The translations under genes and the position numbers were made by a program. From assembly GCA_001662425.1 (NCBI GenBank), contig BDDC01000222.1:1-64000 (forward strand): a stretch of 64,000 bases of DNA. The letters are read 5' to 3'. Below the pieces are notes generated by a model. The model ran no database searches. It saw nothing but the letters and a program-made list of their open reading frames with translations, and was not told the origin of the DNA. The stretch's first letter is position 1. Every line of letters begins with the position of its first letter. Positions 10,001 to 18,019 of this stretch are shown one piece after another. The stretch comes from Chlamydomonas sphaeroides. Lineage: Eukaryota; Chlorophyta; Chlorophyceae; Chlamydomonadales; Chlamydomonadaceae.

Positions 10001-10298
10001 TCAGGCGGTTGCGGGTCGCCGGAGGCACAGGCATGCGCGTGGCGATGGCGGTCTGGACTTGCCGGACGTCCTCCTCGTGCTCCGCGGTCACACGGTACGT
10101 CTTGCCGTCGACCTGGACGGTCACGTCGATGAGCTCGCGCTCGGTGAAGTCGTGCCCGTGCACGCGGAAGTACCTGACGAGTGCGTCGAATTTCTCAAAG
10201 GATACGACATTCGTGTAGCGCGCCTCGATCTCATCGTTCTCTCCGGAGGCGGCAACAATGTCACTGACGCGCGTGACGAGGGCTTGCTCCAGGCGCAT
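7050..10298 (-). CDS. mRNA capping enzyme (triphosphatase-guanylyltransferase-methyltransferase)
   Basis: This 1082-residue protein has the three-part layout of the poxvirus/mimivirus capping enzyme, which builds the 5' m7G cap on viral mRNA in the cytoplasm. The N-terminal ~250 residues look like a metal-dependent tunnel triphosphatase (IEARYTN near 23 and YEVEVEL near 190, ExE-type strands). The guanylyltransferase nucleophile motif KADG is at about 285-288, with later nucleotidyltransferase motifs including FKWKPP near 468. The guanine-N7 methyltransferase SAM loop, LFDIGCGRGG, is near 717. Low-complexity insertions sit in linkers: a (TTP)n run near 370 and four copies of a DLEELPPHD-type repeat near 925-955 before a lysine-rich stretch. 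The complete set of domains in one chain is the viral, not the animal or fungal, arrangement. A long open frame lies antisense but is a GC-driven shadow. Confidence 0.92.
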   Translation of the reverse strand: MRLEQALVTRVSDIVAASGENDEIEARYTNVVSFEKFDALVRYFRVHGHDFTERELIDVTVQVDGKTYRVTAEHEEDVRQVQTAIATRMPVPPATRNRLTYIVKSLGETVPVPAYDMKITRKQEVPVSSKQARDAVADVLHTNARLVRSKRRFSSLNDTRDCRYDLTVVHHLPVNVARTPAPPTEAKGGGDTRYEVEVELLHHTSATPKSLTISIFKSFSVLLKILNKTDYVLSASERQRVLSTYSAWTKSANKFIGPKPVTLEMRHLAPEADPSIRINYTVTDKADGERALVLVDTNGTVYLVDDRMSVRATGLTSTTLTDALLDCEVVESRGENNKKKIIALFDIYFFQGRDVRGLPLTLSVAPTTPTTPTTPTTPTISTKEAPDRLSLLRRFTNDGFVKSKPSDPDVLVKEFRLVQYGGDDLFNQVRYLVRKRNAGNIPYETDGFIFTPSQLPVGAPNGGTWDRVFKWKPPEFNSIDFLVRFADDGDIVVQHDALGGEDVIRRAAKLYVGTRTANKPLELMDYIARLHQTTGIDYYRNNVHHVHQHDKSRDKNRDNDAYVPRLFEAPNTNSLHKCLLRLSEGGLARCDNGDIINDDSIVEMTFKDGEWRPLRVRYDKTERYRASGSISGAANDYAVALSVWRSISFPITLDALTGDKRLSDDELRAALEAASGGLYYVRDRPREQSASLPMIVFHNFWVKRESLIGRFKGHALSLFDIGCGRGGDINKWADAGFLRVLGIDPVEDNLTNPGPLNEGACARALAARSRFQGGRFPKMVFLRMDASRVINEDYVAELEKEDPPDNARIARYLWSMAPPASADPAELRSLYGFASQGFDLSSCMFAIHYFFDRVERLRAVATNIANQLRPGGYFFGTCLDGQRVQQALAGKAYGERIEGRKGSTLIWSIEKLYTPRDLEELPLRDLEELPPHDPEELPPHDLPEKNKNKTAKKKKIKGAQKDRALEETKFNQKIRVYVETIGQPMDEFLVDYEVLTRIMAEKGLHPISKSDAHKKGLPGASGFFDELYAEMSTAALPSKSNNNKNNDNNKNLQSNFEVAQQMSDSEKEYSFMHRWFVFVKRS

Positions 10299-10398
10299 AC
10301 TAATTCGTCTCTATATTCTGTGGCGCTATAGATTTGTCTCTAAAACGCGTAGGAACGTAGCAATTGAAAAGGGGCTCTTTATATCACAGAGAACGAGA

Positions 10399-11145
10399 AT
10401 GTTGAACCTCTTTGCGCCGAACGTCATCACATCGATGCGCATTGCGCTGGCGTGGATGGCTGTTCTCATAATCGTCGTTGTCCTGGTCGTGTACGCCGTG
10501 CCGGTGCGCGTGCGGCTGTGGTACCTTGCCGGCCCCAACCCGTGGACGCTGTGGACGCAGTTGCCGTTGGCCATGGGCGCCGCGGACCTCGTTGCGCTGT
10601 TCATGAAGTACATGCCGGGCGTCATCGTGTTCATCATCTCCTTAATTCAAGTCCTGGTGACGCGCCTGCTGGCGTCCACGATCGCGCCGCGCGCGCTGCT
10701 GGCGTGGATGACGGTGGCCGTGCTCAACTCGTCGGTGGCGGGGGTGTACTGGGCGATCCGGTGGCGCATCGCGAAACAGCGCCCGATGATGACGAGTGGC
10801 GGCATGTTCATGGTGCACGCCATGTTCATCATGATCCTGTCGTTCTTCATCATGCTGGGCGTGCTCAAGCTGCTGCCCCTGCACGCGCACATCTTGATCG
10901 GCGGCGTCGGCTTCAACGCGTGCATGGGGCTCCTGGTCTTCACGCACGTGCTCGCGACCATATACGTGGCCATCACCGGGCCCACGGGGGCGATTGTCGG
11001 TCCCGGCGAGGGCGGCACCGCAGAGAATAATGACCTGCCGAAGAGATCGGTGGACCTGACGCACATGGACATCATTGCTGCGGCGGGGGCGCTGGGCACC
11101 GTGACAACGATGATGGCGCAGCAGCTGACTGTGAGCTTCACATAG
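10399..11145 (+). CDS. Multi-pass membrane protein, 248 aa
   Basis: Start placed at the ATG at 10399 (MLNLFAP); upstream in-frame codons overlap the start of the divergent capping-enzyme gene and encode no clear feature. About five to six transmembrane helices are visible (roughly 12-35, 70-90, 100-120, 145-170, 175-195 and 230-247), with a polar loop GPGEGGTAENND before the last. Family not recognised. The next plus-strand gene is also a multi-pass membrane protein, so the two may act together, for example in the internal virion membrane. Confidence 0.65.
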   Translation: MLNLFAPNVITSMRIALAWMAVLIIVVVLVVYAVPVRVRLWYLAGPNPWTLWTQLPLAMGAADLVALFMKYMPGVIVFIISLIQVLVTRLLASTIAPRALLAWMTVAVLNSSVAGVYWAIRWRIAKQRPMMTSGGMFMVHAMFIMILSFFIMLGVLKLLPLHAHILIGGVGFNACMGLLVFTHVLATIYVAITGPTGAIVGPGEGGTAENNDLPKRSVDLTHMDIIAAAGALGTVTTMMAQQLTVSFT

Positions 11146-11210
11146 TCACTTCGAAATCAATTCGGAGTAAAGAAGATAATAGGAATCATAATAGGAATCA
11201 AAGGAATATC

Positions 11211-11969
11211 ATGAAGTACGAGCATGGCGGGCTCGGCCTGTTCATCCTCTTGTACGTCTATGTGTGGTTCAGCAACTACATGGGCATCCGCGCGGTCGTG
11301 GGGTCGAGCCTCGAGAAGCTCAGCGCGTGGCAGCTCGTGAAACGCATGAGCTTCTTCGGCTGGGAGGTCATTGGCACATCCTTTATCATATTCCTCATCC
11401 TGACCGTGCTCATCCTGACATGCTTCCGTGCGCTGGCACTCCTGTCCATGGGCACCATCGTCGACGTGTACTCGATGCAGCTGACCTTTGGCTGGGTCTT
11501 TCACATTCGCATCTTTGTGGCGCTCGTTGCGAGTTCGTGCCTCGTCTCGCTGCTGGTGGCTGCGCTGGTCATGCTGGCGCGCACCGTCCGAACCCTGCAA
11601 CCCCAGAAGCCGCCCTCGATGCAGACTGTCTTTCGCAACATGGACGCGAGCGGTAAGAGCATGGTGGACCTCCTGCGGAACTTTGGGCTTCACCTGCGCT
11701 ACGGCCTGCATCTATCCTTCTTGCCGTACAACAAGGACCACGCCGACGTCTTTGCGACCCTGCTGCGCACGGTGCTCATCGTGAACCTCATCGTCGTGGC
11801 CATGACCGTGACGCTGTCGTATGTGCGCGTGACGGTGAACAATGTCTCCTTTGCGGGAAAGTTCGTTTCCGCCTACAAGCCATCGCATACGATGGCATCT
11901 CACCGGGCGGCGCTGGTTGCGCATATTACGAAAAAGTTCAGCGAGTCAAGTGCATCTGCATCTGATTAG
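11211..11969 (+). CDS. Multi-pass membrane protein, 252 aa
   Basis: Four hydrophobic helices are clear (about 8-24, 55-78, 100-125 and 185-208) separated by polar segments; the C-terminal 45 residues are basic then Ser/Ala-rich. Not recognised as a known family. It follows the membrane protein at 10399-11145 by 65 bases on the same strand, likely a co-expressed pair, and converges tail to tail with the glycosyltransferase at 11978 with 8 bases between stops. Confidence 0.65.
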   Translation: MKYEHGGLGLFILLYVYVWFSNYMGIRAVVGSSLEKLSAWQLVKRMSFFGWEVIGTSFIIFLILTVLILTCFRALALLSMGTIVDVYSMQLTFGWVFHIRIFVALVASSCLVSLLVAALVMLARTVRTLQPQKPPSMQTVFRNMDASGKSMVDLLRNFGLHLRYGLHLSFLPYNKDHADVFATLLRTVLIVNLIVVAMTVTLSYVRVTVNNVSFAGKFVSAYKPSHTMASHRAALVAHITKKFSESSASASD

Positions 11970-11977
11970 AAGTTATT

Positions 11978-13711
11978 TCAGGTCGTTTCATTGCTCGCGA
12001 AGATTTTGACGGTGAGGCGTTCCAGGTAGTGGCCCAGCTCAGGGCTGTTGTGCGCCTGCAGCTGTTGGTGGATGTTCATGTAGAACTCCCGCGGGTGTTG
12101 CAGGATCTTGTCGCGCGTGGTCTTGAACGTGAAATTCCAGCAGTTGCCACCGATCTCACTTTCGGCGTCTGTGCTGGACACCATCATGCGGTACCAGTTC
12201 TTGAGGGAGCCCTGGTCAGTAACGCTGAGCTTCGAGCCCTCGTAGGTGCCGAGGGAGAACTCGGGGTCGGCCCGCCCGCCCATGCAGTGCGTCCTATCAT
12301 GTTTGTCGTCCTTGAGTAGCTCTATGAAGCGATTCATGCGGTCGTGTTTCTTGGTGTTGCCGGGAAGCATGAGCAGCACGGCAGGCAGCTGATCGTAGTA
12401 GGTAACAATGAAGGACAGCAGGGTCGCTGTCTCTCGGCCGACATTGCGCAGGGGTCGACAAAAGATGTCATTGGGGATGTGCATGCAGAAGTTGCACTTG
12501 TCGATGATGGCAAGTTGGTACTTGTATTGAGTACAGAGGTCCTGGATGGTTGTGATGGCGTCCGCATAGTTGCAGTCTGCCATGAGCACCAGCTTGCTAT
12601 GTTCGGACCAGTTGGTCAGTGGGCGTGACGGCGTGGTCATGGTGTGGACGGGCAGCATCCAGGAGAACGGCTGCTCCACGGACACGCTGTCGACGTCTGC
12701 AAAGGGCCCGCCGGGCAGGGCCGCCGGGCGCTCCAGGGTCGCCTTGATAGCGTATGCGACGCAGTTGTCGGGATGGTCGTCGATGTTGTCCTGGAAGCGG
12801 CGGCTGAGTTTATAGGCAAAGGCGGGGTGCTTGTCAATGATGGCCTTGACTCGCTTTCTGTTTTTGGCGACAAAGTCGTCGTTTGCAAACATGTGGGACT
12901 GCCCGATCGCATCGCACCAGAGGTACGGCGTGCTTTCCCAGGAGCGCTTAAACATGGCGTCCGACTTGAGGAGCTGGAAGAAGATGTCATCCATCCAGAA
13001 ATAGGACCGGGGCGGTACCACAGACTCCGCCCATGCCTTGCGCATGGCCTGATGCCATGTTCGGATGATGTAGGACTGCTTGATGGCCACGATGAACCAA
13101 GACGCCGGGCCGGCACCGCCCGAATAGCCGTGGTACATCCAGCACCCGTTTGGCAGGAGCGCATCGTACATCCAGGAGGCGACTGGCATCATGCACAGCA
13201 TCGTCGCGTCAGCCCAGACGCCACCGTACTTGGTGAGGAGGCTCAGCCGGATGATGTCCGATTGGGCGGCGGGCCTTCCCTCGGCCCGTTTGAAGATGGC
13301 CACGTCCTCGGGGTCCAAGAGGTACGGCAGGTCTGCCTCGCTGATGAGCCGCACCTGCGCGTCCTCGGGCGCGTTGTGGTGGATCCATGACGCCGCGACG
13401 AGTCGGATGAGCGCAGGGGCTGTGTCCCAACCCTGCAGCCACAGGATCCAGATGTTGCACCCGGATGTTTCCTTACTTCTGCCACTGTAAATGGCAGTGG
13501 ATATCAGGGAGTCGGCGTACGTGAGCAGCTGCCGGACTTGAGCTCCGAGCTGCTCATCTTGTTGATCCTGTATGCTGTCTAGATGCTTGTCCTTTTTCTT
13601 CTTGCACTTGCCATGTTTGGTTGAATGGTGGTACAGCCCGGCGACCACGATGGCGAGGATGGTGATGACTATGACAAGGATGAACACGAGGATGAATATG
13701 GCAGTTTCCAT
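11978..13711 (-). CDS. Membrane-anchored glycosyltransferase with capsular-sugar and DUF3431-like domains
   Basis: The N-terminus (residues 2-26) is a signal-anchor helix followed by a lysine-rich stretch, typical of a type II membrane glycosyltransferase. Residues ~65-330 resemble the capsular polysaccharide synthesis / sugar-transferase family: ILWLQGWDTAP near the start, then SDIIRLSLLTKYGGVWADAT, where the aspartate in the GG(V/I)WxD motif stands for the DxD metal-binding site. The last ~180 residues resemble DUF3431 (RNVGRETATLLSFIV with LPGNTKKH), a domain often attached to such enzymes. It probably transfers a sugar from a nucleotide donor onto virion glycoproteins or glycans. Two other putative glycosyltransferases are in this window (30500 and 50283). 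Acceptor and donor cannot be read from sequence. Confidence 0.8.
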   Translation of the reverse strand: METAIFILVFILVIVITILAIVVAGLYHHSTKHGKCKKKKDKHLDSIQDQQDEQLGAQVRQLLTYADSLISTAIYSGRSKETSGCNIWILWLQGWDTAPALIRLVAASWIHHNAPEDAQVRLISEADLPYLLDPEDVAIFKRAEGRPAAQSDIIRLSLLTKYGGVWADATMLCMMPVASWMYDALLPNGCWMYHGYSGGAGPASWFIVAIKQSYIIRTWHQAMRKAWAESVVPPRSYFWMDDIFFQLLKSDAMFKRSWESTPYLWCDAIGQSHMFANDDFVAKNRKRVKAIIDKHPAFAYKLSRRFQDNIDDHPDNCVAYAIKATLERPAALPGGPFADVDSVSVEQPFSWMLPVHTMTTPSRPLTNWSEHSKLVLMADCNYADAITTIQDLCTQYKYQLAIIDKCNFCMHIPNDIFCRPLRNVGRETATLLSFIVTYYDQLPAVLLMLPGNTKKHDRMNRFIELLKDDKHDRTHCMGGRADPEFSLGTYEGSKLSVTDQGSLKNWYRMMVSSTDAESEIGGNCWNFTFKTTRDKILQHPREFYMNIHQQLQAHNSPELGHYLERLTVKIFASNETT

Positions 13712-13724
13712 GTTCTCTCTACTC

Positions 13725-14207
13725 TTACAGAACTTCTTTCACACGCCTCTCCTTCTTAGAGTCAAGACCCGAGTTTTTTCCTGGCGAGCTATTACGACCT
13801 CTTCTCGACCTTCTACCGTCCTTGCCGCCGCCGCCGCCCTCGAAACCAAGCCGCTTCACTTGGCCGCTTGTAGGTTTGGAAGGCGGTGCCCCGGCATCTG
13901 TCAATCGCCCGTCAAACCACCTGTCCTTCCCAGTGACAACGTGCACGCTCATGTGCAACTCGACCAGTTGTTTCCGGCAGAGCACACACGGAACGCTGCA
14001 CCCTAGCGACCCATCGGCCATCACACGCCACACAACTATATGTCCACCATACTTGCGATGCAACCAAGCCGCACGCTCGCAGGGTCGCACGCCATGACGA
14101 ATCGCACACCGGATTTGACGAGAGAGCAATGTCCGCTCGGCGCAACACCGATGATTACTACACGAGTGCACATCTTGACAGATCTTGACGAAAAACATCT
14201 TCGTCAC
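13725..14207 (-). CDS. Cytidine-deaminase-like zinc protein with basic tail, 160 aa
   Basis: Residues 22-26 read CAERT, the zinc-binding and catalytic motif of homotetrameric cytidine deaminases, and residues 73-77 read PCVLC, matching their PCxxC. A strand GGHIVVWRVMADG between them fits the deaminase beta sheet. Cytidine deaminase converts cytidine or deoxycytidine to uridine or deoxyuridine in pyrimidine salvage. The N-terminal part of the usual fold (the YSxFxVGAA strand) is missing or very divergent, and from about residue 115 the chain becomes Gly/Lys/Arg-rich and basic, possibly for nucleic acid binding. The protein might therefore be a nucleotide deaminase or a nucleic acid editor. 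It ends 13 bases from the glycosyltransferase start on the same strand. Confidence 0.65.
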   Translation of the reverse strand: MTKMFFVKICQDVHSCSNHRCCAERTLLSRQIRCAIRHGVRPCERAAWLHRKYGGHIVVWRVMADGSLGCSVPCVLCRKQLVELHMSVHVVTGKDRWFDGRLTDAGAPPSKPTSGQVKRLGFEGGGGGKDGRRSRRGRNSSPGKNSGLDSKKERRVKEVL

Positions 14208-14859
14208 TGTACCGACGGCCCGTCGCAGCGTACACCGGGCGAAAAGACGACGACGACGACGACGATGACGATGACATGCCGACTGGCATTATTTGGTTTT
14301 GGGGATTATGGGGGTTAGAGTTTTGAACGTCTGTACTGAATCACAGACACACACCTCGACCTTATATGGCGTCGGCGCATAATAAATCATAACTAAGATC
14401 TCTGGCCCCGGAAACTCGGACATCAAATAGACCTCAGATCTCGGAACCTCTCACAATCAGAACCTGCAGAACCTCCAGAACCTCCAGAACCTCCAGGTGA
14501 TACCCTTGCAACAGCAGAAACTCAAGGGGCACCCAGAATCAAACCCGAATCAACACAAAGCTCAGAAACCTCAGAAACCTCAGAAACCTCAGAAACCTCA
14601 GAAACCTCAGAAACCTCAGAAACATCAGAAACTCGGGGATCACAGAAACTCTGGAATCTCAGAAACTCTGGAAACTCAGGAAACCCTGGGAACTCTGGGG
14701 GTGTGCCCCTCTCACCCGACACTCATATCGGGGAGAACATATCAATCATCAAAGCCGGAAACTCCATGCTCGAAATCCGGAAACTCCATACTCAAATGAA
14801 ATCTGTGTACAAGGATCCTTGGATCACATCTCGTCTCTTGGCCGCACGCTAATAAAATC
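14208..14859. other. Repeat-rich intergenic spacer, 652 bases
   Basis: No convincing gene. It holds a GAC/GAT microsatellite (14240-14280), two A+T-richer stretches (14330-14400 and around 14850) that could carry promoters for the flanking genes, and the two short-unit repeat runs listed separately. A 100-codon frame from 14497 is only the repeat translated (Lys-Pro-Gln)n. Confidence 0.7.
14463..14633. repeat. 9-base repeat runs (CCTCCAGAA and CTCAGAAAC)
   Basis: Bases 14463-14497 contain about four copies of a CCTCCAGAA-type unit. Bases 14561-14633 contain about eight copies of CTCAGAAAC, with weaker AACTCTGG variants continuing to ~14700. The related units suggest local slippage expansion. 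Confidence 0.85.
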
Positions 14860-16548
14860 TCAGAACAACACCTGGTTGTCGATGTACGCGTTCATTGCGG
14901 GAATGTTGTACAGCGGCGTCATCGTCTTGCGCAGGTTCATGTACGGGACGACGTCCATCACGTCCTTGAGGTACGCCTTCATGTTCTTCATGTCCCAGCA
15001 GTGCACGTGGAAGTCCTGCACCTTGCTGACGACGTACTTGATGTCAAACTTGATGCCGACGGCAGCGCACGCACATGCCATGACAGCGCCGTTGATGGCG
15101 CTGCCCGTGATCCTGATCTTCTCCATGATGTGCTCCGCACGAATCTGGTGAAGGCTGACGCCGGGGCGCATGGGGTCGATCTTCTCAAGGACCTCAAGTG
15201 GCACCGACGGCGGTGCGAAGGAGTTCACGGCGTCCCAGAACTGCAGACCGAAGAGACGGATCTTCTTGGTGTTGTCGTTCTTCATGAAGATGCCGTACCT
15301 CTCGCACACCGTCGCGAGGCCCATGTAGAGCTTGCATGGGTTCTTGCCCGTCTTGAGGCGCACGTCGACCTGCTGGTGCGTGTTGCGCAGGAACGAGAGG
15401 AACTTCGCCTTCATCTGGACGAACTCGTTGTCGATGCCGTACACGACGTCGGCCGTCAGGCTGCCCAGCAGGTCATTCTTGTTGCTCTCCGCAATCATGA
15501 TCTTCTTGGTCGCGTCGGTGGTCGCCACGTAGCGCTTCAGGAGCGTCACGAACTGCTCGCTCTCGTAGAAGTCGCTCTCAAAGTCCATGCAGACGACGAA
15601 CGCCTGGAGAGCGGCGGTGCCCCTGGTGAGGCTGTGGAACATGCTGATCTTGTCCAGCAGGACGATGGCGTTGTCCACCATGGAGTGCTCGTTGAGCAGG
15701 TACGTGGTCAGGACGCGCACCGCGTCGCGGATGAGCATGCTGCGTGAAGGCATGTGGTGGCTCATGAGCGCGGTCTTGGTCGGTACCTTGCTCAGGGCCA
15801 CGATGGACGCCTCGAGACTGTTGTACTTGCTGACCATGGGATCCATCTTCTCAGCGAATTCATGGAGCTTCTTCTGAGAGGCCAAGTACAAGGCGTTCCG
15901 CTGTTTAGCGCTGGTAGCCGCTTCGACCCGGTCCATCACCACGGCGTACATCTTGTCCCGCTTCAGCTGCTGCTCCTCAATGTCCTCCTTGGTCGCCTCC
16001 ATCTCAGCATGCAGCTTCTCCAGCCGGTCAGCGTTTTCCTGCTGCGCAATATGGAAGACGACATCCGCGATGTGGCAGTTCATCGATGCGACGGAGCTCC
16101 TGTTGTACATCGGGTTGTCGCTCGTCAGCACGGAGCCCGCCGGCATCGGCGCGTAGTGCACGGCCGAGGTGTCGGGCGCGCCGTGAGCATCCGTGAAGAT
16201 GCGCACGGGTGGGCCTTCGAGCCACGACTCCGAGAGGACCACCACGCCGCAGTGGTAGCAGACGCTGCAGCCCTCGTCGTTTACGAAGGCGAGGCCCATG
16301 GGGAAACTGCAGTCGCAACGCCTGTAGTGCGCCTCAAACAGGTGCACATTCTTGATGTGCAAGCGGTAGAACTCCGCATCGGCCTCCGCTTCTGCCTCGG
16401 CCGGCGTTTTCATGGCATTCTTGATGCAGACGCCGCGCTTCTTTCGCGCAGGGTTGTTGGGAAGTGCGAGTGGCCGCTTGAGCACCGTGAGCCCCGGAGC
16501 GATCGCCCGACGGGGACATGGTCCTTCCTTGAGCTTGATGCCATCCAT
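14860..16548 (-). CDS. VLTF3-like viral late gene transcription factor
   Basis: A 562-residue protein with features of the poxvirus A2 / VLTF3 family, conserved across nucleocytoplasmic large DNA viruses and needed for late transcription. Around residues 75-105 there is a zinc-ribbon-like cluster (CDCSFP...GCSVCYHCGVV). A long helical middle (160-260) contains LEKLHAEMEATKEDIEEQQLKRDK. The C-terminal ~200 residues carry the family's best conserved part (FLRNTHQQVD..., CKLYMGLATVCERYGI, VPLEVLEKIDPM). The Met at 16548 is the first good start; the N-terminus is basic and includes RKKRG. It is bounded by repeat-rich spacers on both sides. Confidence 0.82.
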   Translation of the reverse strand: MDGIKLKEGPCPRRAIAPGLTVLKRPLALPNNPARKKRGVCIKNAMKTPAEAEAEADAEFYRLHIKNVHLFEAHYRRCDCSFPMGLAFVNDEGCSVCYHCGVVVLSESWLEGPPVRIFTDAHGAPDTSAVHYAPMPAGSVLTSDNPMYNRSSVASMNCHIADVVFHIAQQENADRLEKLHAEMEATKEDIEEQQLKRDKMYAVVMDRVEAATSAKQRNALYLASQKKLHEFAEKMDPMVSKYNSLEASIVALSKVPTKTALMSHHMPSRSMLIRDAVRVLTTYLLNEHSMVDNAIVLLDKISMFHSLTRGTAALQAFVVCMDFESDFYESEQFVTLLKRYVATTDATKKIMIAESNKNDLLGSLTADVVYGIDNEFVQMKAKFLSFLRNTHQQVDVRLKTGKNPCKLYMGLATVCERYGIFMKNDNTKKIRLFGLQFWDAVNSFAPPSVPLEVLEKIDPMRPGVSLHQIRAEHIMEKIRITGSAINGAVMACACAAVGIKFDIKYVVSKVQDFHVHCWDMKNMKAYLKDVMDVVPYMNLRKTMTPLYNIPAMNAYIDNQVLF

Positions 16549-16924
16549 CGTCGTTCTGATCCGTTAGAAGGATCCTCTCTGACTCTCCGACGCTCCGACG
16601 CTCCGACTCTCCGACACTCCGACTCTCCGACCCTCCGCTCGGGACCACTCCGGCTGCACTTCCGACTCTCTGGCGAGCGGCGAGACACTCATATACGATA
16701 CTCCCGGGTGCGCACTGTACGACCGGACTGAAGCTGTTTATGTTGACATTGCATAGATATCTCAGACGTCTCGACCATCTCGAAACCATGCGTAGTGTTC
16801 CCGAATCTTTAGATATGACCTAAGATCATGGACTGCATGCTATTGCTGTATTTTACAGACACAGCAGGCAAGAAAGACAGAGACGGTAGTCGCGAGACAT
16901 CAAGACACGCAAGGTAATTCAAAG
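16549..16924. other. Intergenic spacer between divergent genes, 376 bases
   Basis: This spacer separates the minus-strand VLTF3 gene from the plus-strand Nudix gene, so it should hold both promoters. Bases 16581-16638 are a run of CTCCGAC-type units. The A+T-richer part from 16730 to 16915 (including TATTTTACAG and GTAATTCAAAG next to the Nudix start) is the likely Nudix promoter. No gene or RNA seen. Confidence 0.6.
16581..16638. repeat. CTCCGAC-type short tandem repeat
   Basis: Six or so copies of a GACTCTCCGAC/GACGCTCCGAC unit of 8-10 bases, degenerate, immediately upstream of the VLTF3 start. Confidence 0.75.
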
Positions 16925-18016
16925 ATGGACACCTCGACACTATCGGACAGGGTGCACAACGAAACTAGTTACACTAGTTACAACACCCGCAGCAACAGCA
17001 ACAGCAACAGCAGCAGCAGCAGCAGCAGGACGTACCGCAGTAATAGTCCTAGTCCTAGTTCCAATAGTCCCAGTAAAAGTCAGCAACAGAACATACTTTG
17101 TGCCAACTGCGGGGGCGTCGGGCACATCTATAGGGTGTGTAACTATCCGATATGTTCGTTCGGCATCATCTGCTGTCGCATCACGTACGACTCTGCCAAG
17201 GGCGTGTTCGTGCCCGAGTATCTCATGGTGCAACGCAAGGACTCTCTCTGCTACGTAGAGTTCATCCGGGCAAAGTGGTCCCCGCAGAACCGTCAATACA
17301 TCATGAAACTCTTTGCGTCCATGACACCCGTTGAGCGGGCGCGTATAGCCAACGCAGTGAGTTTTGATGATTTATGGTTTGGCTTTTGGCACAATGATAC
17401 CTGTCGGAGTTACATGCGCGAATACCAGCAGGCACGCGATCAGTTCAACATGCTGCGGCAGGGGTTCAGCATGCGATGCGCAGACACGGGGCACATCATA
17501 ACATTCTCCCTGGAGTACATTTTGGCAAACACGATTGCCGAGTATGAGGAGGCCGAATGGGGGTGGCCAAAGGGACGGCGCAACATCAATGAAACCGACG
17601 TGGACTGCGCGATCCGGGAGTTTTCAGAGGAGACGTCCATGTCGCCGAGGGACATAGAAGTCATGGCGAGCTGGAAGCCATTTGAGGAGGTGTTCAATGG
17701 ATGCAACCACGTCCGCTATAGACACGTGTACTACATGGCCGTCCTCTCGGGGAATGCGCGTGAGAAGGACCCCAAGGTCAAGGATGACACACTGCAGGCC
17801 CAGGAGATCGGAAACATCGGCTGGTGTCAATATGACCGCGTCTTGGGGAACATCCGCGAACACAACGTCGAGCGCCGAGAGCTCTTTAAACGTGTGCACC
17901 AGGTGGTCACCACGCACCTCTTTGACATGATGGTCGTCGCGGGGCGCGCCGCTGCACAACAGCGTTCTGCTACTGCACAGAGTCTTCATCATATAAGTCG
18001 CGAGGAGTCACATTGA
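16925..18016 (+). CDS. Nudix hydrolase with zinc knuckle (putative mRNA decapping enzyme)
   Basis: A Ser/Asn-rich low-complexity head (20-55) precedes a CCHC zinc knuckle, C59-C62-H67-C72. The next segment, PICSFGIICCRI, is typical of the Nudix domain of viral decapping enzymes of giant viruses and the D9/D10 and g5R group. The Nudix box is complete: G217, E223, then REFSEE at 231-236 (GX5EX7REUXEE), which binds the divalent metal and cleaves nucleoside diphosphate linkages. Poxvirus and ASFV relatives remove mRNA caps. With the XRN-like exonuclease in this window it could turn over host and early viral mRNA. The stop is 3 bases before the next gene's ATG, so the two probably share a transcript or are tightly packed. 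Confidence 0.87.
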   Translation: MDTSTLSDRVHNETSYTSYNTRSNSNSNSSSSSSRTYRSNSPSPSSNSPSKSQQQNILCANCGGVGHIYRVCNYPICSFGIICCRITYDSAKGVFVPEYLMVQRKDSLCYVEFIRAKWSPQNRQYIMKLFASMTPVERARIANAVSFDDLWFGFWHNDTCRSYMREYQQARDQFNMLRQGFSMRCADTGHIITFSLEYILANTIAEYEEAEWGWPKGRRNINETDVDCAIREFSEETSMSPRDIEVMASWKPFEEVFNGCNHVRYRHVYYMAVLSGNAREKDPKVKDDTLQAQEIGNIGWCQYDRVLGNIREHNVERRELFKRVHQVVTTHLFDMMVVAGRAAAQQRSATAQSLHHISREESH

Positions 18017-18019
18017 AGT

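Noticed and set aside
7698..10331. 877-codon plus-strand frame
   Set aside because: It lies antisense to the capping enzyme, which has clear motifs; long antisense frames are common in GC-rich genes.
14497..14799. 100-codon frame with (KPQ)n
   Set aside because: It is a translation of the 9-base repeat, with no other content.
15754..16731. 325-codon plus-strand frame
   Set aside because: Antisense to VLTF3 and runs into repeats; no domain.
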